Origin: Asterias rubens
Taxonomy: Eukaryota > Echinodermata > Asteroidea > Forcipulatida > Asteriidae
DNA: 64,000 bases
NCBI RefSeq assembly: GCF_902459465.1
Contig: NC_047066.1
Span: forward strand, 15,751,047 to 15,815,046
Reading direction: 5' to 3'
Both the position numbers and the translations under genes were made by a program. This document shows, piece after piece, positions 47,577 through 59,099 of this stretch. How positions within the stretch are numbered: the stretch's first letter is position 1; every line of letters begins with the position of its first letter. The notes beneath the pieces are model-generated. The model was given only the letters and a program-made list of their open reading frames with translations, searched no databases and was not told the origin of the DNA.

Positions 47577-48087
47577 TAACACCCAAGCAGATCCTTGCCA
47601 TTTGATTGGAGGATTGTCCGTCACGTGATAGCAAATAAAAGTACCATTGCACGCTGAGTCACTCGCCGTGCTTTTTCGTTCCATCCGAAAAGTACCATTG
47701 CACGCTGGCACGCTGCCAGCGTGCAATGGTACTTTTCGGATGGAACGAAAAAGCTGAGTAAAAACATCACTGCGTGCGCGTGTCTTTGGTATTAACGCAG
47801 CAGGTGTTACTGCAAGAAGGCATAGTAAAATTACTAGCATTCGGCTTCTACAGTTGAAATTGTTTGTTTTGAAAGTTGTTTCTTTCAATCAAAATGACAA
47901 AGTTCTACTTGGATGTTATATAAAACAAATAATGAATGTTTTTCATTCGTGCAATGGTGCGAATATGTTCATTCGTTGAAAGCTGGAATGTTCCATTCAA
48001 CTCGGCTCCGCCTCGTTGAATGGAACATTCCATCTTTCAACTCATGAACATATTCGCACCATTGCACTCATAAACATTCATTATGTG
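47577..48087. mobile_element. bipartite TATA-inserted foldback element, copy in the LINE
   Basis: Begins TAACACCCAAG, ends ATTATGTG, with TATA (or TATAT) at 47573 and 48088. Unit 47577-47923 holds TGATTGG, GTCACGTG and a perfect 41-nt palindrome (47670-47710 / 47714-47754). The second module (about 47928-48084) is a hairpin whose outer stem reads AATAATGAATG / CATTCATTAT. Confidence 0.75.
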
Positions 48088-48558
48088 TATATTATCAGAA
48101 TACTATTTTATCCTTGTTGACTTTTTGTGCAATCACTTGGTTTAATTCACTTTCAGTTTTTAATAGGCAAAAACTAGTTCGCATTACCAAACAAGCCAGT
48201 AGGCTTATTGGTTCAGATAATGACGGTCTTCAGGAATTAGTTAAGAATAGACTTATGAGTAAGTTCCACTGTATTTTGTCTGACAACACACATCCCCTTT
48301 ACCCACTGATTGTTCACAACAAATCTGGTAGGATCCGTCAACTAAGCCTTAAGACTAACAGGTTCAAGAACTCATTTTTACCTATTGCTATCCATAATTT
48401 TAACTGTGATTTTATTAGATAACTGCAATGCATCCAGCCCTATGTACTGTCTTAATTGTTTATTATTGTTTTATTTGATTTTCTGGCATCTCCTGTGCAA
48501 TTTGGCCTCTTTTAATTTGGGGAGGGGTCCACTACCCAATCATGCTTTAGCGTTTAAC

Positions 48559-48754
48559 TGTTTGTTTGTTTGTTTGTTTGTTTGTTTGTTTGTTTGTTTG
48601 TTTGTTTGTTTGTTTGTTTGTTTGTTTGTTTGTTTGTTTGTTTGTTTGTTTGTTTGTTTGTTTGTTTGTTTGTTTGTTTGTTTGTTTGTTTGTTTGTTTG
48701 TTTGTTTGTTTGTTTGTTTGTTTGTTTGTTTGTTTGTTTGTTTGTTTGTTTGTT
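48559..48754. repeat. (TTTG)n microsatellite, about 49 units
   Basis: Uninterrupted tetranucleotide array in the LINE 3' region; long open frames in several phases are artefacts of it. Confidence 0.97.
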
Positions 48755-49179
48755 CTTTATAAACGTTCATTTTTTTAACTTACATTAAGGTTATTGTTTA
48801 TGTAGTATTGTGGTAATTCTTGTGCAATTTTACATTTTAATATTTTATATGTTGCTGTACAATAGGATTGATACTTGACGAATAAACCATTCAATTCAAT
48901 TCAATAATTAGTCGAGTAATTACCAATAGTGACCACTGCCTTTAAACAAAATCAACAAATTATGTTACATTGTTACTAAAAATAGCGATCTTTTCTTGAT
49001 TTTCACCTATGGCTTTCCATAGTTTTCCAATCTAGGTTGGCATAAACTCTGGCTGTGACGTTGCCAAAGAAAGGTCTATAGACCTTTAAAAAAAAAAAAA
49101 ACCTTCCGGGGTTGACGTGGACAGCCGAATGTTTGTAAAACACACAAAAAAAAAACCCCTCAAAACCCAGATGTTTTAA

Positions 49180-49755
49180 AGTCACCTGGAAATAGGTTTT
49201 TTTTCTTTCAAACATAAGAGTATATGCCTACGAACAATAAAACAACTTTTTTAGTAATTGTTTGTCACGATTTATATGTTTAAAAAATATATAAAGTTGG
49301 TTGGGGGGGCTGACTCCGCCTACCCCTTTTGTGACGTCAATCGAGGCAGACTTTGCCTGCAATGCGTATAGTAAACACACGTGCAAAGAACATGTACGTC
49401 CAAGTCGTGGGTTGGTACATTTCAAAAAGTGTGTTTCTGCATTCAGCAGCAATACACCTGGTCGGCATTGCCGGAAAAAGAAAACATTTTTTATTTAAAC
49501 GTACAAACTCACGACTTGGTCCGTACATGTACTTTGCAATTGTGTTTACTCTACGCATTACAGGCAAAGTCTGCCTCGATTGACGTCACGAACAGCGCCC
49601 TCTCGGGTCGGGGTCTACTCTTAAATTTGCAAATAACATAAGAACTGATTTTTTTAAGACCTTAGTTAACTGTTTATTCACATTCCACCCATCAAAACGC
49701 ATATATTATTAGTGACAAAAGCTTTGTTTTGAAAAAATACCACTTCCAGGTGACT
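49180..49755. mobile_element. TTAA-flanked element D with inner foldback
   Basis: Ends AGTCACCTGGAAATAGG and CCACTTCCAGGTGACT, TTAA at 49176-49179 and 49756-49759. Inside, 49330-49450 and about 49470-49590 are inverted (GACGTCAATCGAGGCAGAC). Confidence 0.8.
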
Positions 49756-50574
49756 TTAACCAAAGTCACGATTTCTGTAAACATTTCTGATGAAATACCT
49801 CCCATTATTAGAGGTTTTGTTTTCTACAAAAAACACAATCTTTGAACAGATCTGTTTTTGATTCGCTTCCCGCGGCCAATTTGCACAAATCATGTAAGCA
49901 CAAAAAAAACTTGCTAAGCACAGATAACTCTTGCTTATAGACAAATAGCTTACCGGCCAAATACCGAACGTTCACAATAGCTGTGACTGGTACCCGACTC
50001 ATTTCTTGCTTATAGCAAAGGAATTTGCTAACCATCACAATATTTTGCTGAAACGGTTTTTACGAAACTATAGGTCAATATCCGTCAGATCGGAATCGGA
50101 ATTGGCCTACCAGCCCCCCCCCCCCCCCACACACACAGATAATTACAACTGGTCTCATCTGTTCATCCTTCTCATGTAAACCTAAGTCATTAATCAAAAG
50201 GGCCCAAATCTTTTTTTTTCCTCTACGCCCGTAATTGCCGCATCATTTTAAAGGGGATGTAGGCCTGTATAACCATTGTCTTTTGCCACCTTTAAATAAT
50301 CTTATCTTAATGTAGATTTGAGATGATTGCCGAAAACCTGGAGCGGTTACGTCACCAAGTAGGAATAATCCGCAACTGGAATAATATACAATCTGAGACA
50401 TGTTTCAGTCAGACACGTTTCTCAGATTGGAATGTTTTTACATTCCTCTCTCATCTCTTAGACCACATTCCTCTGCAGAGAAATGTTTCTCAACATAATT
50501 ATCAATAGCAGCAGTGCTTTTTGTACCCAGCAAGTTTTTATGGTCATGGAATTATTGAAAGCTATACCCTCCCT

Positions 50575-50920
50575 AGCACTGGACACGTTTGGAATAATTG
50601 TTAGACCACTATTCTCACTGACCCATCATCTATAAAATAACAAACATGTGAAAATTCGGGCTCAATTGAATTTGCAAGAAAAGAACGAAAAGGAAAGAGA
50701 AAAACCTTGTTGTATTACCTTGGCTGCTTTCAGACGTATATAAAAGGCCCCTCAACAACAGCGAATTAACCCATTTCTCAAAACTAATACTCCACATGGA
50801 GGAGCCGTTTCTCATTTTTTAAATATTCTATCAACAGCTCTTCATTTATCAGTACCAAGTAAAGTTTGTTTGCTAACAATACCTGTTTTAAGTAATTACC
50901 AATAGTGTCTGACATTGCCT
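50575..50920 (+). mobile_element. TTAA-flanked element A, diverged copy
   Basis: In the region between VMP1 and the PAN-like gene; a further 30-bp right end occurs at 51008-51040. Confidence 0.6.
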
Positions 50921-51220
50921 TTAACAAACAAAATACCAACGCGGACACAAATGAGATTGTATGATCATCCATGTTAGTATGATTTGTCATCGGTACAGAA
51001 CACAAGAGTAATTACCAATAATGTCCAGTGCCTTTAACATTGCAATTCTGCCAGGTTACAATTTGTAAATGAGGTGTTCGCAGTAGGTTACATGGACACG
51101 TCTTTGGTTGCAAAGTAGATAAAACAAATACTCGGCCTACATTTCTGCAAACAGGCTGCTGCTCGTCCGCGTTTGTATTATTGACGGAGTATTTTGGAGG
51201 AGTATCAGAAAGTCATAAAA

Positions 51221-51323
51221 ATGGAGATGGGAAAATGTTATTCTCGGAAGGCTACAAGGAGTGGATGGAACCGCCGCTTACTGTCCCTGGTGGTTGTCTT
51301 ATTGACCCTGGAAATCACCACGG
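51221..51323 (+). CDS. PAN-like gene exon 1 (signal peptide)
   Basis: Thirty-four codons plus one base, donor GTAAGT directly after ACCACGG. A second in-frame ATG sits six bases downstream; the first is chosen for its aaaATGg context. An upstream TTG extension is not needed. Confidence 0.72.
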
Positions 51324-54300
51324 GTAAGTTGTCCTTTTTTGGGGAACCGTCATGGCGTTTGGAGTTTTGCACTTATCGCAAGCAACTGGGCCACAATTTA
51401 TAGAACTGCTTTGTCCTTAGCAGAACAAATTTCCTAGGGCTAAAATAAAAAGTAAACATCAGCGAAATACCATATAAAAGCTCAATACCAGTTACGAGCG
51501 ATTTATGGCATGTAATTTTGGCCAGTATTGTGTGTATTTCGCGCTAAATCAAATTTTGTGCTGAGGTAGCTCTATAAAATTGAGCCCCTGTTACACAATT
51601 GACAAGGAACAGTGTGTCAACGAACGAATGATAATTGTGACTTTTCGAACATATAGGTTTTCTCGGTCAATTTCGACAAATGAGCGGCCAATTTAACCAC
51701 CAAGCTATTCTTTTTCGCGCAAAAACGAATGATTCTAAAAATGGGTCATTCGATTTCGTTTTTGATTAGTCGAAATGTGATGTTGCGTGATTCGATTTAA
51801 CAAAATAATCATTCAATTGAACAATTCACCAAAACAGCATTCAAATTCGCAGCTAGAATTAAAATAACTAGATCGGCCGCGCGTACATACGCGCCATTGC
51901 CTGTGTAGAAAATAAAATTGTTCGCCATGGACGCGGTAAAAATTGTACGTTCGAAAGGCGACGCGCAAAAATGAACACGAGAGATAGGCCTTCGACGCGC
52001 TAAATGTCACGTGCTGACGGCAAAAGGTCACGTGCTGACGGCAACGCACAGAAAATGTACACGGGAGATAGGCAATGGCAGCCCCCATGCCAGAACCCGC
52101 GTATGTACGCGCGGCCGATCTAGTTATTCATGTCTATATCTATGATTCGCAGACGCTTCTTAAGGCGTGTGTGTCACGAAAAATAATGACTCTACGCTAA
52201 ATTGAACAGAGTACTAAAGGGATTTGACTCGATTCAAAATGAAATTGAATGGCCGAATTCTGAATTTGTAACGCAGTAACAACTGGAGAGGCAAAACAGC
52301 TTTAATTCGAACGCATGAAAATGAAACTGGATGCTCATTTGCAGAATTTGACCGAGAAAATCTATATTAAGACGTTCTTTTTCATTTTGCTTTCAATTAA
52401 TGGATGGATAAGCGCCAGGGCCCAATTTCATAGAGCTGCTTTAAAGACACTGGACTCTATTGGTAATGAACAAAGGCCTGTCTTCTCACATGGTGTATCC
52501 CAACATATGCATATAATAACAAACCTGTGAAAATTTCAGCTCAATCGGTCGTCGAAGTTGCGAGATAATAATGAAAGAAAAAACACCCTTGTCACACGAA
52601 GTTGTGTACATTCAGATGCTTGAATATCTAGACCTCAAATTCTAAATCTTAGGTCTTGAAATCAAACTCGTGGAAAATGACTTCTTTCTCGAAAACTACT
52701 CTACTTCAGAGGGAGCCGTTTCTCACAGTGTTTTATACTACCAAATTCTCTCCATTACATTAATGTATAGTATATAAATGTGTACTTTTTATGAGCTATA
52801 TAGGTCTTGGAGGTATGGAGGACGGAAAGTGGCCATCTGCTTTTCTGGTATCGGAATAGCAGTTAAGCAGATTTTATGTTTTCTATATGAGAAATTTTCT
52901 CCTTTTCTACGTTTCTGCTACCTGAAAAGCAGATTGAACGTTTTGTGAAATTGCATTTTCTACGTTTCTAATTTTCTGTTACCAGAAAAGCATGTTTTAC
53001 TTTTTCTCCTAATGCTTGCGGACGAAAAGTGGTCATTTGCTTTTCTGATACCAGAATAGTAGAAAAGCAGATTTAACGTTTTGTGAAAATGCAGTTTTCT
53101 ATTTCTCTGCTTTTCAGCCACCTGAAAAACAGATTTTACTTGGGCGGCCGAAAAGTGGCCATCTCCTTTTCTCCTTTCAGATACCGACCGGAAAATCATA
53201 TTTTACCTAGGCAGTAGGTGGCCGAAAAGTGGCCATTTGCTTATTCGCTTTCAAAGGACGGCCCGTGAATGTGAACCATAAAATGCGCACAATGCACGAC
53301 GCCGAACTGTGTTTGTGTTTGTGTTGCATGGGGAACCAATCACGTCAGTCAGTCGATACTGGAAGAAGTACGGCCTAATTTTGTGATGACCGCGCAGGCG
53401 GCGCGGCATCTCAAATGAAATACTCTGGCGGAGGTTTCACGGCTACCATCCAAAATAGACTTCAAGGATTATTTCCTTACAAAAAACGCGGTCAGTCATA
53501 CAGTTTCCCGGTCAAATGAAACAGGTGACACGTTTGGACTTGTTCAATAAACTGAAACATTCACGGGCGGTCCTTTGAACGAAAAAGCAAATGGCCACTT
53601 TTCGGCCACCTATTGGTAAAATATGATTTTCCGGTATCTGAAAGGAGAAAAGGAGACGGCCACTTTTCGTCCGCCAGAGTAAAATCTGCTTTTCAGGTGG
53701 CAGAAAAGCAAAGGAATAGAAAATGGCATTTTCACAAAACGTCAAACCTGCTTTTCTACTATTCTGGTAGCAGACATGCAAATGGCCACTTTTCGTCCGC
53801 CAGCATTAGGAGAAAAGGTAAAACCTGCTTTTCTGGTAACAGAAAAGTAGAAACGTAGAAAATGCATTTTCACAAAATGTTCAATCTGCTTTTCTGGTAG
53901 CAGAAAAGTAGAAAAGGAGAAAAATTCATGTAAAACAACGATAAAATCTGCTTTTCTGCATTTCTGATACCAGAAAAGCAGATGTCCACTTTCCGTCCTC
54001 CATAGGGAGGGCACATCTTTTTTTATGATAGTTTTTGGACTTTTGCCCTTCCCTACTGTTAATGAAACAGGGAACATGACCAAGATGGTGACAGCATGAT
54101 GGTCTGTACTCTGCATTTAACAACAAAGTGTACACAGTGTCCCCTTAGTATCTCCTGGCACATTTTACCACCAACATCAGCACTTGGTGTATCTGGGAAT
54201 TTAAGATGACACATCACACAGTCTGTGAATTTCTGAACGAAATGAATACCGACGAATGCATTGAGTTTTGTGAATAATTTCGCGCAAATACATCAGATGG

Positions 54301-57201
54301 AATTTTCCATTAATAATTCCTCCGGCGCGGTGCTTAAAAAGCAATGAACGGAACTTAAAGCACGAGGCCATTGTCTTTAATCACCATGGTAACTTGTGAT
54401 AAAAAGGAGGTGACAATACAGAGGGACGAAATGTTCGGTATGAAAGTTTAATATGGTCTTTATAATGTAATAAATAATATTGACTATTGATATAAAATAC
54501 AAATTGCAAAATGATTGGGATGAACTTGTGATGTGGCCGTTTGGCGAGTTTTACGCGCTATTACTCATGACTGTGTGGTCTGCGACAATGAAGCAAGAAA
54601 ACAAGATACTGGTAAAATGAGACGGGTCGTGATGAAGCATCGACAACCCTAGGGATATACTAGATCTGGATGAAACTTGCAAAGAAAAAGTTTAAAGACA
54701 CTGAACACTATTGGTCATTGTCAAATACCAGTCTTCTCACTTGGTGTATCTCAACATATGCATAAAATAACAACCTGTGAAAATTTGAGCTCAATTGTTC
54801 ATCGAAGTTACGAGATAACTATGAAAGAAAAAACACCCTTTTGTCACACGATGTCGTGTGCTTTCAGATGCTTGATTTCGAGACCTCAAATCCTAAATCT
54901 GAGGTCTCGAAATCAAATTCATGGAAAAATTACTTTTTTCTCGAAAACTACGTCATTTCAGATGGAGCCGTTTTCTCACAATGTTTTATATTATAACACC
55001 CCTTACTAGTATTCTCCCTGCTCATTGGTTTAGAGCGCGTCACATGACATGTCTTAGTTTTGCTAGACGACGGCCATGTGATAGTGCGTCGGTTTGCCGT
55101 GCACTAGTAGTCCAAAGACTAGCACATGGCGTGCATTACCCAGACGCCCGTTGCGTGTACGAGGATGATCAATTAATAGTCTGTAACCATTTCGGATTGC
55201 ACGACACTACAACATGCAGCACAGTACAGTTTTTTTCAGTCTGTATTCGCGTCGTCCGTGGATTGTAGCATGCAGGTCTGTAACTTAATAATACTAGTAC
55301 AGTATTAAGAAATGTTTGGGGTGTTATAAAACAAATATTGACTGCTTTTACTCGTGCAATGGTTAAAACGATGACTCCCTCGGTGATTCCCGTAGCGTTC
55401 TATTTTCGAACGCTCCGGGGATCACCTCGGGAGTCATAGTTTTAACCATAGCACTCGAAGCAGTCAATATTTGTATACTATCAACCTCTCCCCATTACTT
55501 GTTACCAAGTGAGGCGTTATGCTTATAATTATTTTGAGTAATTACCAATAGTGTCCACTGCATTTAAAGAAGAGGAGTCAAAAGTAATACCAACCATCCA
55601 TTGAACAAATAAACTTGTGCATTTATTGGGTTAAGTAGTTCGACAACAAGATAATATACACAGAAGTTGGTTTTATAAATTGCTAAAGTTTTTCAACACA
55701 ACGCATTGTCACTGCAGATCTTTCCTCGCAGACCACTAGGTCAGAAGTCATATATAAAGGTGTTTTTCGATCATCTTTCTCTGGCAAAGTTGATGAACAA
55801 ATGCGCCCAAATGTTTACAGATTTGTTATTTTCTGCAAATAATAATATGTTGGGATACACTATAAGTGAGAATACTGGTCTTTGCAATATCAAAGGTGTC
55901 CGGTGCCTTTAAAGGGATCCAACGGTTGTTATCAAAGCTTGGACGAAACTGGCATACGATTAACCTGAACATCTGACATCACACTTCGACGCACACCAGG
56001 GGACTATAATCCATTAAAAGACATAGCAAGGGCAAAAAGATAAAGGTATAAGAGATCAGGGTTAATATGATTTGGAAGCTTAAAACATCTATTTTTGATA
56101 ATCGGATAATTTTAATAGCTTGAAATATGACCACTTTCGAGAAAGCTTCGTTTAAAGGCACCGGGCTAGTTTGGTAACTGTAATCAGTAATCTCACTTTG
56201 TGTATCTCGACATATTATGTTTACATGTGTGTACAATAACAAACAAGTTAAAATTTGGGCTCAATTGGTCATCGAATTTGCACGAGAATAATTAAAGAAG
56301 AGAAAAAGTCATTTGAGTAGGGCGCCCTCGCCTATAGAGGACAAGTGGAGGTACAGCTTGAACATCTGACGTCACACTTAGAGACTAGTGAATTACGCCA
56401 TAGATCTCCCATTGGACCCAGGTATATAATCACCTTTGACCTCACATCATTTCACATGGCCTTCATGGATCTGAAGATTCGCAGTTTAATTCGACGTACA
56501 TATGTATAAGGCAGGGGACCAGTTTAAAATGGAGGTTCATTGGTCAACATGCACCCTATACCGTTGCGTTTTCACTGGGTGCGTTCGTTTAGCTTCCCTG
56601 GGTCGACCCCGGAATGCTCACTCGGGTGATTCCCTGACAAGAGCTAATCGAGCAACCACACTCGCCCTCTCGTGGTGACGGCATGCACCTCAGGTCACCC
56701 CCAAGTGAACTCCACAAGCAGGGCACTGGGGGCTGACCCGGGGAGCCCCGTCAAAGCTATTCGAACGTACCGGGGCAGACCGGGGTCGACCCAGGGAAGC
56801 TAGCTATAAGATGGTGGCTGATTACATCATTGTATAAGGTATTATTTCCAAAGAGTACAGCTAATAACCGCTATCTCTGTGACGTGGAACACTTTAAGTT
56901 CAAAGAGTGAAGGGATCTAACTCAACACTTTTGACTTTTCTTTATTACAGCCGAGGCCAGCATTCATAAGTCGACCTCTTTCAACAGGCTTTGCAAAAGA
57001 TGCGCAATAAAGAACCAGGTGCCTCTGTCTACGACGGTAGAGAAAAGTGTGTTTCACTGTGGAATGTTCTGCGTGAACTACCGAGACTGTGCTATCTTCG
57101 ACTGGTCTCAAGAGGGCGTGTGTAACGCTTACGCCTGGTCTAGCAGCTTGGAGTGGCGTGAAGATGCCGAGTTTCGTGTTTATGAAATTGTTAACCCATA
57201 A
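51221..57201 (+). CDS. small secreted PAN/apple-like cysteine-rich protein, two exons
   Basis: Exons 51221-51323 and 56951-57201; junction G|GTAAGT ... ttattacAG|CC makes an Ala codon, total 354 nt, 117 residues plus stop. The first ATG has A at -3 and G at +4. Residues 1-34 are basic then hydrophobic (RRLLSLVVVLLTLEITT), a likely signal peptide, with cleavage probably near the exon junction. The mature part has six cysteines: CKRC, then C-x3-C-x5-C (HCGMFCVNYRDC) and one more (VCNAY), with aromatic residues between; the C-x3-C-x5-C core is typical of PAN/apple modules used in extracellular protein or carbohydrate binding. Only one partial module is present, so the fold is a suggestion. The 5.6-kb intron holds mainly repeats. 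Function unknown. Confidence 0.75.
51640..52375. repeat. dispersed repeat H, copy 1 (in PAN-like gene intron)
   Basis: Reverse-complement relative at about 62183-62610 with GGTTTTCTCG, GAATGGCCGAATTCTGAA and TTAATTCGAACGCATG. Split by the element below. Confidence 0.65.
51853..52144. mobile_element. hAT-type inverted-repeat element, 8-bp duplication
   Basis: ATTCGCAG at 51845-51852 and 52145-52152. Inverted ends share AACTAGATCGGCCGCGCG and ACATACGCG; interior has a duplicated GTCACGTGCTGACGGCA. Confidence 0.8.
52445..52770 (+). mobile_element. TTAA-flanked element A, right end lost
   Basis: TTAA at 52441-52444 directly after a lone end of the AATTTCATAGAGCTGCTT family. Confidence 0.65.
52816..54002. 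mobile_element. FB-like foldback element with tandem-repeat arms
   Basis: Ends TGGAGGACGGAAAGTGGCC and its complement, TA at 52814-52815 and 54003-54004. Arms of about 430-450 bp are each built from four diverged modules of about 100 bp (GGCCACTTTTCG, AAATCTGCTTTTCTGG); the 300-bp centre is unique and non-coding. Confidence 0.8.
54696..55563 (+). mobile_element. TTAA-flanked element A, split copy
   Basis: TTAA at 54692-54695 and 55564-55567. Central hairpin GATTTCGAGACCTCAAA / GAGGTCTCGAAATC is perfect. Interrupted at 54991-55473. Confidence 0.8.
54991..55473. mobile_element. bipartite TATA-inserted foldback element, copy in element A
   Basis: TATA at 54987-54990 and 55474-55477; deleting it restores GTTTTATACTATCAACCTC of the host family exactly. 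Unit 54991-55329 has TTATAACACC / GGTGTTATAA ends; hairpin 55333-55472 has outer stem AAATATTGACTGC / GCAGTCAATATTT. Confidence 0.82.
55750..56300. mobile_element. two partial element A copies
   Basis: A minus-orientation fragment ends at 55908 (GTGTCCGGTGCCT, TTAA); a plus-orientation one starts at 56156 (AGGCACCGGGC) and fades near 56300. Confidence 0.55.
56577..56806. mobile_element. GGGTGCGTTCG element, right end damaged
   Basis: Left end GGGTGCGTTCGTTTAGCTTC and inner GGTCGACCCCGG, right end GACCCAGGGAAGCT then diverges. In PAN-like intron. Confidence 0.6.
56951..57201 (+). CDS. PAN-like gene exon 2 (cysteine-rich domain)
   Basis: Acceptor ttctttattacag. Encodes residues 35-117 with all conserved cysteines and ends EIVNP, TAA at 57199-57201. 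Its GC content and codon balance are clearly higher than the surrounding repeats, which supports a real exon. Confidence 0.78.
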
Positions 57202-57307
57202 AGGGAAACACACGTCAAATCATGCTATACGGTATGTGCTTTTTAGCGCAATTCACAATAACATCTCAATGCACCTTTAAAGCAAAATACACATCAGTTC
57301 CCTGATG

Positions 57308-57840
57308 GGCCCACTTTCAAAGAGCTGCTTAACCAAAACAGTCATAGCTAACAATTACTTACCTGAGTACTGTTAACAGTCAACACACCATTTCACAAGC
57401 TCAAATGTGTGACTGGTACCCTGCTTATTTCGGCTTAGCAGAAAACTGTTAAGCCAAATATGCTGCTTAAGGAACGTTTCAGATTTGGTAAGAAACACAA
57501 ATCGTGAAAATCACAGATTTACATTAAACTTACACGGTCTAATGATGATGATAGTTAAAAACATCCCTTGAAATATTTTTGTCTGAAATGTCATATTTGA
57601 CGGGAAATAAATAATGTAACTTCGCGTTTGGAGTTTATCGCCCAGTGAGTGTTTTATTCATTTTTATTTTGGCATCGATGTAGTACAAAATGACGTGTAA
57701 TCGGTTTTCACTATTCTCTCGTGACCCAGATGGCCGATCGATTTCAAACTTCTACAGGCTTGTCAGTTTATGTATATGGTGGATTACATAGAGTGCTTAC
57801 ACTGCCAGCAACTGTTTTGTTAGCAAAAACCAATGTTCCT
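57308..57840. mobile_element. AGAGCTGCTT-family element abutting element C
   Basis: 57308-57470 begins GGGCCCACTTTCAAAGAGCT; 57471-57840 is a reverse copy of element C (GGAACGTTTCAGATTTGG ... CAATGTTCC). Confidence 0.65.
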
Positions 57841-57948
57841 TTATGTGTAATAATATCGAAGTCTTATAGCGCTCGCATCTAGGCGCTTAATATACATTTT
57901 TACAGAAATATAGGTTATTGCAGTTCGAACCCACACTCCGATGACTTA

Positions 57949-58205
57949 AAGGTACTGGACAGTATTGGTACTTACTCAAAATAATTGGTGACATAAAAAC
58001 TTACTTGGTAACGAGTAATGGAGAGCTGTTGATAAAATATTGTGAGAAACGGCTCCCTCTGAAGTAACGTAGTTTTAAAGAAAGAGGTATATTCTCACTC
58101 AAATAACGAAATAATTCAGGCCGGGAAGCAATTGTTCGTCCGAAAGCATACAAACTCGTGCACCAAGAGATGTTTTTTCTTACATTATTATTTAACACAG
58201 TGTTA
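57949..58205 (-). mobile_element. TTAA-flanked element A, truncated copy
   Basis: TTAA at 57945-57948; loses its far part near 58205. Confidence 0.6.
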
Positions 58206-58254
58206 ACCTCTAGCCTCACTATCTAAATGCAAACAAGTGAAAAGGCATCCTTTG

Positions 58255-58680
58255 AATAGTCATAATGAGGGACAACTATTTTTCGAGTGGTCTTCCACTC
58301 TTTTTGATTTGAGTTTGCATCTTTTTGAGTGTTTTTTCACTCTGTCCTGGAGTGAAACCCCTCTGAAAGAGTGAAATTCTCGAAATGTAAAGAGTGGTGT
58401 TTTTCACTCTTTAACATTAAGAGAAATTACCCACTACTCCTGGGTGAAGACAATTCAATAAAAGGGACACGTTGCCTTGGATCGGGCGAGTTGGTCTATG
58501 AAAACCTTTAACACAGTTTGTTATGAAATCACTTTGGTTGGAAAGATGTTTTAGAATGAAGGTAGAATACAGTCCACACAAATATGCATCGAAGTTGCAT
58601 GGTTTTCCTTATCTTCGTGAACTAACACGTCGCTCCATTTTGTGGAGTCAAGCTTTTGACTCAGTTCAGTGTGCCTTTTA
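58255..58680 (+). repeat. CACTCTTTT-family repeat followed by element E left half
   Basis: 58255-58440 parallels 21310-21510; 58463-58680 starts AGGGACACGTTGCCTTGG. Confidence 0.55.
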
Positions 58681-58837
58681 AAAATACTTGTGCATGACGT
58701 CATCGCATTCCAAAAGGAGGCTGCCAGCGCATTGCCATCTATACACAGTAAGCATGCCCATTGTCATTGACCAATCACAAGCCACATTTTGGAATAAAAT
58801 GATGACGTCATGCATAAATATTAAGCAAGTCAATACA

Positions 58838-59090
58838 GGGTGCGTTCGATCAGCTTCCCTGGGTCGACCCCTTGAGCCCCTGACAATCTGCTAATCGAAC
58901 GAACGATCACACCCGCCCTCTCGTGGTGACGTAATGCACCTCGGGTCACCCCCAAGGGACCCACACCACGCAAGCAGGGCACTGGGGGCTGACCCGGGTG
59001 CCCTGGTGAGCCCCTGGAATGACGTCAAAGCAATTCGAACTAACCGGGGGCAGACCGTGGTCGACCCAGGGAAGTTAAACGAACGCACCC
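58838..59090. mobile_element. GGGTGCGTTCG inverted-repeat element
   Basis: Both ends intact (GGGTGCGTTCG ... CGAACGCACCC); flanks ACA and ATA differ by one base. Confidence 0.65.
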
Positions 59091-59099
59091 ATAGAGAGG

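Larger units (their letters stand above)
45782..48899 (+). pseudogene. 5'-truncated, frameshifted non-LTR retrotransposon (EN end and RT)
   Basis: First frame (to 46452) holds the end of an APE endonuclease (LDKCYGNIPDAYKPY, LGKSDHDM) and a linker. A frameshift near 46440 leads into reverse transcriptase (46388-47284): SAGPDGI, LNDYRPVALTPIVMKCFER, FIDFSSAFNTI, GVPQGCVLSPLLFSL and YADD. Further frameshifts follow near 47280 and 47390. A foldback element interrupts the thumb/tail region at 47577-48087, after which the protein resumes at LTFCAITWFNSL. The 3' end has a (TTTG)n tract and an ATTCA microsatellite tail. Jockey/CR1/Rex-type by these motifs; clade not settled. Confidence 0.85.
45585..48944 (+). 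mobile_element. TTAA-flanked element A split by a LINE
   Basis: Positions 45585-45781 carry the right half of the family up to GGTTTTCTGCTGATAA; the remainder, GAGTAATTACCAATAGTG to GCCT and TTAA, resumes at about 48908. The LINE lies between. Confidence 0.8.

Noticed and set aside
48385-48788. Open frames of 70-125 codons around the (TTTG)n tract
   Set aside because: They are low-complexity translations of a microsatellite in several phases.
53512-54116. ORFs in the FB-like arms (for example 53742-54116)
   Set aside because: They follow the tandem arm modules and appear in mirror form in the other arm.
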